This document shows, one piece after another, positions 5,280 to 8,609 of a stretch of 8,609 nt of DNA. The notes below the pieces were generated by a model, which was not told where the DNA came from, made no database searches, and saw only the letters and a list, made by a program, of their open reading frames with translations. The DNA is from an uncultured Collinsella sp. Lineage in GTDB: Bacteria; Actinomycetota; Coriobacteriia; Coriobacteriales; Coriobacteriaceae. Each line of letters starts with the position of its first letter. The stretch's first letter is position 1. The stretch covers positions 1-8,609 of the forward strand of contig CAAECT010000115.1 in assembly GCA_900754435.1 (NCBI GenBank), given 5' to 3'. The position numbers were made by a program, and so were the translations under genes.

Positions 5280-6461
5280 ATGAAAGAACTCTCCAACCGT
5301 ACGGCGAGATTTACCGATTCGGTCATCCGCCGCATGACACGCATCTCCAATAAGTACGGCGCCGTCAACCTCTCGCAGGGCTTCCCCGACTTCGATCCCC
5401 CGGCGCAGCTGCTCAACAGCCTGAGCGCCATCGCCACCGACACCAAGCCGCTCTACCACCAGTACTCCATCACCTGGGGCTCCCAGGCCATGCGCGAGGC
5501 GCTTGCCGCCAAACAGGAGCACTTTATGGGCATGCCGGTCGACCCCAACCAGAATATCGTGGTCACCTGCGGCTCCACCGAGGCCATGATGGCCGCCATG
5601 ATGACGGTCACAAACCCCGGCGACAAGGTCGTCATCTTCTCGCCGTTCTACGAGAACTACGGCGCCGACACGATCCTTTCGGGTGCCGAGCCCATCTACG
5701 TGCCGCTCAACCCGCCCGCCTTTGACTTCGATCGCGAGGTCCTCGAGGCCGCCTTCCGCGACAACGACCCCAAGGCCATCGTCCTGTGCAACCCTTCCAA
5801 CCCCTGCGGAAAGGTCTTTACGCGCGAGGAGCTCACCTTTATCGCCGACCTCTGCAAAAAGTACGACACCTACTGCATTACCGACGAGGTATACGAGCAC
5901 ATCGTCTACGCGCCCCGCGAGCACGTCTATATGGCCACGCTGCCCGGCATGTTCGAGCGCACCATCAGCTGCAGTTCGCTGTCCAAGACGTACTCCATCA
6001 CCGGCTGGCGCCTGGGCTACACCATTGCCCCGGCCCAGATCACCGAGCGCATCAAGAAGGTCCACGACTTCCTCACCGTGGGTGCCGCCGCTCCCCTGCA
6101 GGAGGCCGTCGTCACCGCCCTCAACTTCGACGACAGCTATTACGATGAGGTCCTTGACCTCTACACCGCCAAACGCGACCTGTTCTGCCAGGGACTCGAC
6201 AGCATCGGTCTTGAGCATAATGTGCCGCAGGGCGCCTACTACGTCATGATGGACATCTCCGAGTTTGGCTATGACAGCGACCTCGAATTCTGCGAGGACC
6301 TCGCATCTAAGGTGGGCGTGGGCGCCGTGCCCGGCTCGAGCTTCTTCCGCGAGCCCGTCAACCATCTGATTCGTTTCCACTTTGCCAAGCGAGACGAGAC
6401 GCTTAACGCGGCACTGGAGAACCTCAAGTCGCTACGTGATAAAATCAAGCCGCGCAGGTAA
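5280..6461 (+). CDS. class I/II pyridoxal-phosphate aminotransferase
   Basis: The 393-residue protein is a fold-type I aminotransferase, exchanging an amino group between an amino acid and a 2-oxo acid in the cytosol. The substrate-side motif N30-L-S-Q-G-F-P-D-F38 is typical of the methionine/glutamine/kynurenine aminotransferase branch as well as aspartate aminotransferase relatives. PLP residues are N174 in NPSNPCG (171-177), D202-E-V-Y205, and the Schiff-base lysine K236 in SLSKTYSITGWRLGY. The carboxylate-binding arginine is R365 in HLIRFHFAKRDETL. Length is normal for the family and all key residues are present, so it should be active. It is monocistronic: divergent from the tRNA promoter and followed by a terminator at 6487. 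Exact substrate cannot be read from sequence. Confidence 0.93.
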   Translation: MKELSNRTARFTDSVIRRMTRISNKYGAVNLSQGFPDFDPPAQLLNSLSAIATDTKPLYHQYSITWGSQAMREALAAKQEHFMGMPVDPNQNIVVTCGSTEAMMAAMMTVTNPGDKVVIFSPFYENYGADTILSGAEPIYVPLNPPAFDFDREVLEAAFRDNDPKAIVLCNPSNPCGKVFTREELTFIADLCKKYDTYCITDEVYEHIVYAPREHVYMATLPGMFERTISCSSLSKTYSITGWRLGYTIAPAQITERIKKVHDFLTVGAAAPLQEAVVTALNFDDSYYDEVLDLYTAKRDLFCQGLDSIGLEHNVPQGAYYVMMDISEFGYDSDLEFCEDLASKVGVGAVPGSSFFREPVNHLIRFHFAKRDETLNAALENLKSLRDKIKPRR

Positions 6462-6486
6462 GAACGGCCCGGCAACTAAAGCAACC

Positions 6487-6529
6487 AAAGAGGCCTCGCA
6501 CCGCCCGCCGCGTTGCGAGGCCTCTTTTT
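6487..6529 (+). terminator. rho-independent terminator of the aminotransferase gene
   Basis: AAAGAGGCCTCGCA (6487-6500) pairs perfectly with TGCGAGGCCTCTTT (6514-6527) around a 13-nt loop, with T's continuing to 6529. It is located 25 nt after the stop. Confidence 0.94.
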
Positions 6530-6558
6530 ATAGCGCTTTCTTGAATGGTTTAGGGCAC

Positions 6559-6564
6559 TATACT
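6559..6564 (+). promoter_or_regulatory. putative -10 box of the ROK kinase gene
   Basis: TATACT matches the -10 consensus at 5 of 6 positions and sits 44 nt before ATG 6603, just past the preceding terminator. The spacing to TTGAAT (6541-6546) is only 12 bp, so the -35 box is unclear. Confidence 0.5.
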
Positions 6565-6602
6565 TTGGTCACGGAGCAACTCGTCCCAGAGAGAGGAATA
6601 CA

Positions 6603-7493
6603 ATGGCAGAGCAGCAGCTTATCGGAGCGCTCGAGGCCGGCGGCACCAAGATGGTCTGCGCCACGGGCTATGCAGACGGCACGGTCCTGGAGCGTGAGCA
6701 GATCGCGACCACGACCCCGCAAGAGACCGTTGAGGCCGTCAATGCATGGTTTGCCGACAAGGGCATCGCCGCGCTGGGCATCGGCGCCTTTGGCCCCACC
6801 GCGGTCAACCCCGCCTCGCCCCAATACGGCAAGATCCTGGAGACGCCCAAAACGGCATGGCGCTACTTTGACCTGCTGGGCACCATCCAAAACGAGCTCA
6901 ATATTCCCTGCGGTTACGATACCGACGTCAACGTTGCCTGCCTGGGCGAGGTCACCTTTGGTTGCGCCCAGGGCCTCACGGACGTGGTCTACCTGACCAT
7001 CGGCACCGGCGTGGGCGCCGGCGTGCTCTCGGGCGGCCAGCTCGTGCATGGCATGATGCATCCCGAAGCCGGCCATATCCTGGTCACGCGCGACCCGCGC
7101 GACACCATTGGCGAGCACAGCGCCTGCCCCTTCCACGACAACTGCCTCGAGGGCCTCATCGCCGGCCCCGGCGTTAAAAAGCGCTGGGATGGCAAGAGCG
7201 CCGGAGACATGGCCGATGATCCGGAGGCCATGGACCTGCTCGCAGGCTATCTGGCACAGGCGCTCATGACCTACACGCTGTGCTACGCGCCGCAAAAGAT
7301 CATCATCGGCGGTGGCGTTGCCGATCACACCCCTATCGTGCCGCTCGCCCGCAAAAAGTGCGCCGAGATGCTCAACAGCTACATCGTCACGCCCGAGGTC
7401 AACGATATCGACACCTACATTGTCAACAACAGCCTCGAGGGCAAGCAGGGCATCATGGGCTGCCTGGCCCTGGGCGCACAGGCGCTTCAGTAG
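6603..7493 (+). CDS. ROK-family sugar kinase, fructokinase-like
   Basis: The 296-residue protein is a ROK (repressor/ORF/kinase) protein without the DNA-binding N-terminal domain, so it is a kinase and not a repressor. ATP-binding GALEAGGTK is at 8-16, the catalytic aspartate is probably D108 in DTDVNVACLGE, and the second glycine-rich block is IGTGVGAGV. The zinc-associated region has H153-P-E-A-G-H158 followed by C175-P-F-H178-D-N-C181-L-E-G, the arrangement seen in ScrK/YdhR-type fructokinases rather than the CxCGxxGC of glucokinases. It would phosphorylate fructose or a related hexose with ATP. GAGAGGAAT upstream of ATG 6603 is the ribosome binding site. No sugar transporter or hydrolase is next to it, so substrate remains a family-level inference. 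Confidence 0.9.
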   Translation: MAEQQLIGALEAGGTKMVCATGYADGTVLEREQIATTTPQETVEAVNAWFADKGIAALGIGAFGPTAVNPASPQYGKILETPKTAWRYFDLLGTIQNELNIPCGYDTDVNVACLGEVTFGCAQGLTDVVYLTIGTGVGAGVLSGGQLVHGMMHPEAGHILVTRDPRDTIGEHSACPFHDNCLEGLIAGPGVKKRWDGKSAGDMADDPEAMDLLAGYLAQALMTYTLCYAPQKIIIGGGVADHTPIVPLARKKCAEMLNSYIVTPEVNDIDTYIVNNSLEGKQGIMGCLALGAQALQ

Positions 7494-7575
7494 CAGACGC
7501 ACCCACAGGGCGTGGCGCGCTCGGCAAATCCAACCTACGGAACGACGCCACCATGCCCCATATAAGCCCTCAAAT

Positions 7576-7621
7576 AAAAAGGCCGCCTAGGACCAAACAA
7601 TACGTCCTAGGCGGCCTTTTT
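7576..7621. terminator. bidirectional terminator between ROK kinase and VanZ genes
   Basis: Arms 7576-7593 and 7604-7621 are perfect 18-bp reverse complements around a 10-nt loop. A tracts on the outer left and T tracts on the outer right give a U-run after the hairpin on either strand. The VanZ stop codon (TAG at 7609-7607) and its last codons lie inside the hairpin. Confidence 0.95.
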
Positions 7622-8056
7622 GGCGTACATCAGCGACTGTAAGAGATATCGGAGCACAACGCCCATTGCCGCTCCACAGCAGTCGATCATCACATCGGTG
7701 ATCATGCCGGCGCGTCCCGGCACAAAGAGCTGAATCGTCTCGTCGATCGAGGGAATCAGCAGCAGGAACACCGCCGTGGGCAGCAGCACGTCAAAGGTGT
7801 GCCGGCCCTCAAAATCAAAAGCGTGCGTTGCCAGGATGCCGAGCACCATATACTCGGTAAAATGCGCGCACTTGCGAACAACAAAGTTGGTCACCCATTC
7901 ATATGGAAGTCCCACGCCGTGCAGGAAACCGCGGATAGCTTCCATGACCGTTAGGCTCAGCGAGCCCGACCCCGAGCCGGGAACCAGCGAATTGCCCCAG
8001 ATCAAGAGCGCCATCAGGCAGGTCACGACCGCCCATTTTCGATTGATCTTAACCAT
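7607..8056 (-). CDS. VanZ-family membrane protein
   Basis: The 149-residue protein has the VanZ-family signature blocks RKCAHFTEYMVLG (61-73), then DETIQLFVPGRAG near residue 110, followed by DVMIDCCGAAMG. Four hydrophobic segments are visible: residues about 8-25, 64-82, 89-105 and 122-143, so it is an integral membrane protein of four helices. VanZ itself confers low-level teicoplanin resistance, but most family members, including stand-alone ones in gut anaerobes, have no defined role and there is no vanA-type cluster here. The start is 7 nt after the stop of the upstream gene, whose end supplies a GGAGG 12 nt from the ATG, so the pair is translationally coupled or at least in one operon. 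Its C-terminal AKKAA is encoded by the terminator stem. Confidence 0.92.
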   Translation of the reverse strand: MVKINRKWAVVTCLMALLIWGNSLVPGSGSGSLSLTVMEAIRGFLHGVGLPYEWVTNFVVRKCAHFTEYMVLGILATHAFDFEGRHTFDVLLPTAVFLLLIPSIDETIQLFVPGRAGMITDVMIDCCGAAMGVVLRYLLQSLMYAKKAA

Positions 8057-8063
8057 GCAGAAG

Positions 8064-8609
8064 TTATGCCTCCGCGCGGAGCGGCGCGAAGCTGGCGGTA
8101 CCGCCCTCGATAACGCTCAGATAGGCACGGCCCGTACGCTTGGCGGTAGAGGACTGCAGGCGCTCGATCTCCTCCTCGAGGATCTGATTGACGCGCTCGT
8201 GACGACGATTTTCCATAATGCCGGCGGCAATAGCCTCGGCCCGCTCGATGCTCTCGCGCGAGATACGGGCGGTATCCTCGGGGAACACAGCGCTGTGACG
8301 GCCGACATAGGCGGGAGCAGCAGGCTGAGGGGCAGCGACGGGAGTGGGGACTGCAACAGGAGCGGGCTCGTCAATCTCATCCAGAATCGCGGTGGCGGCG
8401 GCCCACATGTCCTCGTGGCCCGAGTAATCGGCCATGGGGACATCGACCTCGAGCGAGGCGTCCGGAAGGTCGCCGGTGTCGATGCGATCTTGGGCATCAA
8501 TCGATGCGGTGATGGCTGCAGGCTCATCGAGGTCATCGAGATCGATGTCCGCGGCACCGGAGATGATAGGCATGCTGGCGAGGTTTGCGTTGTACGGCGC
8601 AGCCTCAGC
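8064..8609 (-). CDS. unrecognised acidic protein with Pro/Ala-rich linker, 5' end outside window
   Basis: The frame is open from the stop at 8064-8066 to the right edge, giving 181 codons; the ATG at 8573 has no ribosome binding site and twelve open codons precede it, so the true start probably lies beyond the window. I do not recognise the family. An acidic N-terminal stretch (DIDLDDLDEP) is followed by a second acidic stretch and a Pro/Ala/Val-rich linker of about 25 residues. After this comes a charged helical segment (RESIERAEAIAAGIMENRRH and on through NQILEEEIERLQ) that could form a coiled coil. The C-terminus ends GRAYLSVIEGGTASFAPLRA. No membrane segment or signal peptide is seen in the visible part. 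It is upstream of and 7 nt from the VanZ gene in the same orientation. Confidence 0.75.
   Translation of the reverse strand, partial: AEAAPYNANLASMPIISGAADIDLDDLDEPAAITASIDAQDRIDTGDLPDASLEVDVPMADYSGHEDMWAAATAILDEIDEPAPVAVPTPVAAPQPAAPAYVGRHSAVFPEDTARISRESIERAEAIAAGIMENRRHERVNQILEEEIERLQSSTAKRTGRAYLSVIEGGTASFAPLRAEA

Noticed and set aside
7607..8056. Glycopeptide-resistance cluster
   Set aside because: Only a VanZ-family protein is present; no vanH, vanA, vanX or vanRS genes are next to it, and the family is common in sensitive anaerobes.

Overview
The window looks like chromosomal DNA from an anaerobic actinobacterium of the class Coriobacteriia, most plausibly Collinsella or a close relative. 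This is inferred from high G+C codon use, the adjacent IscU-like and GGGtGRT-protein genes, and the style of the other proteins; no 16S rRNA or species marker is present. It is mostly ordinary core-type DNA with two lightly rearranged intergenic stretches.

Layout, left to right: (1) 1-537, minus strand, the 5' part of an IS200/Y1-type (RAYT-like) transposase gene that runs off the left edge and has serine where the family normally has its catalytic tyrosine. (2) 538-940, non-coding, containing a probable promoter and the leader of the next operon. (3) 941-2698, a tight two-gene operon: an IscU/NifU-N-like scaffold protein and a GGGtGRT-family protein, with strong codon bias and ended by a clear terminator at 2734-2766. 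(4) 2767-3019, non-coding, containing a long near-perfect inverted repeat. (5) 3020-4546, an orphan flavoprotein of the L-aspartate oxidase/fumarate reductase flavoprotein family. (6) 4547-4937, non-coding, containing two copies (about 92% identical) of a 100-bp segment made of a tRNA-Lys 3' end plus its terminator. (7) 4942-5114, a minus-strand tRNA-His/tRNA-Lys transcription unit with its own promoter. (8) 5280-6461, a class I/II PLP aminotransferase with a terminator. (9) 6603-7493, a ROK-family sugar kinase of the zinc-containing fructokinase type. (10) 7607-8609, minus strand, a VanZ-family membrane protein behind an unrecognised Pro/Ala-rich protein that is cut by the right edge. The ROK and VanZ genes converge on one bidirectional 18-bp terminator that contains the end of the VanZ coding sequence.

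The most intriguing system is the IscU-like plus GGGtGRT pair. The first protein keeps the IscU fold signature, but the usual cluster-ligand cysteines are rearranged and the HCS motif appears to read GAS. Its partner family is named only for its motif. The two genes look co-transcribed and strongly expressed, and I know of no established function for the pair. The rest of the window is a set of separate metabolic and RNA genes that do not form one pathway.
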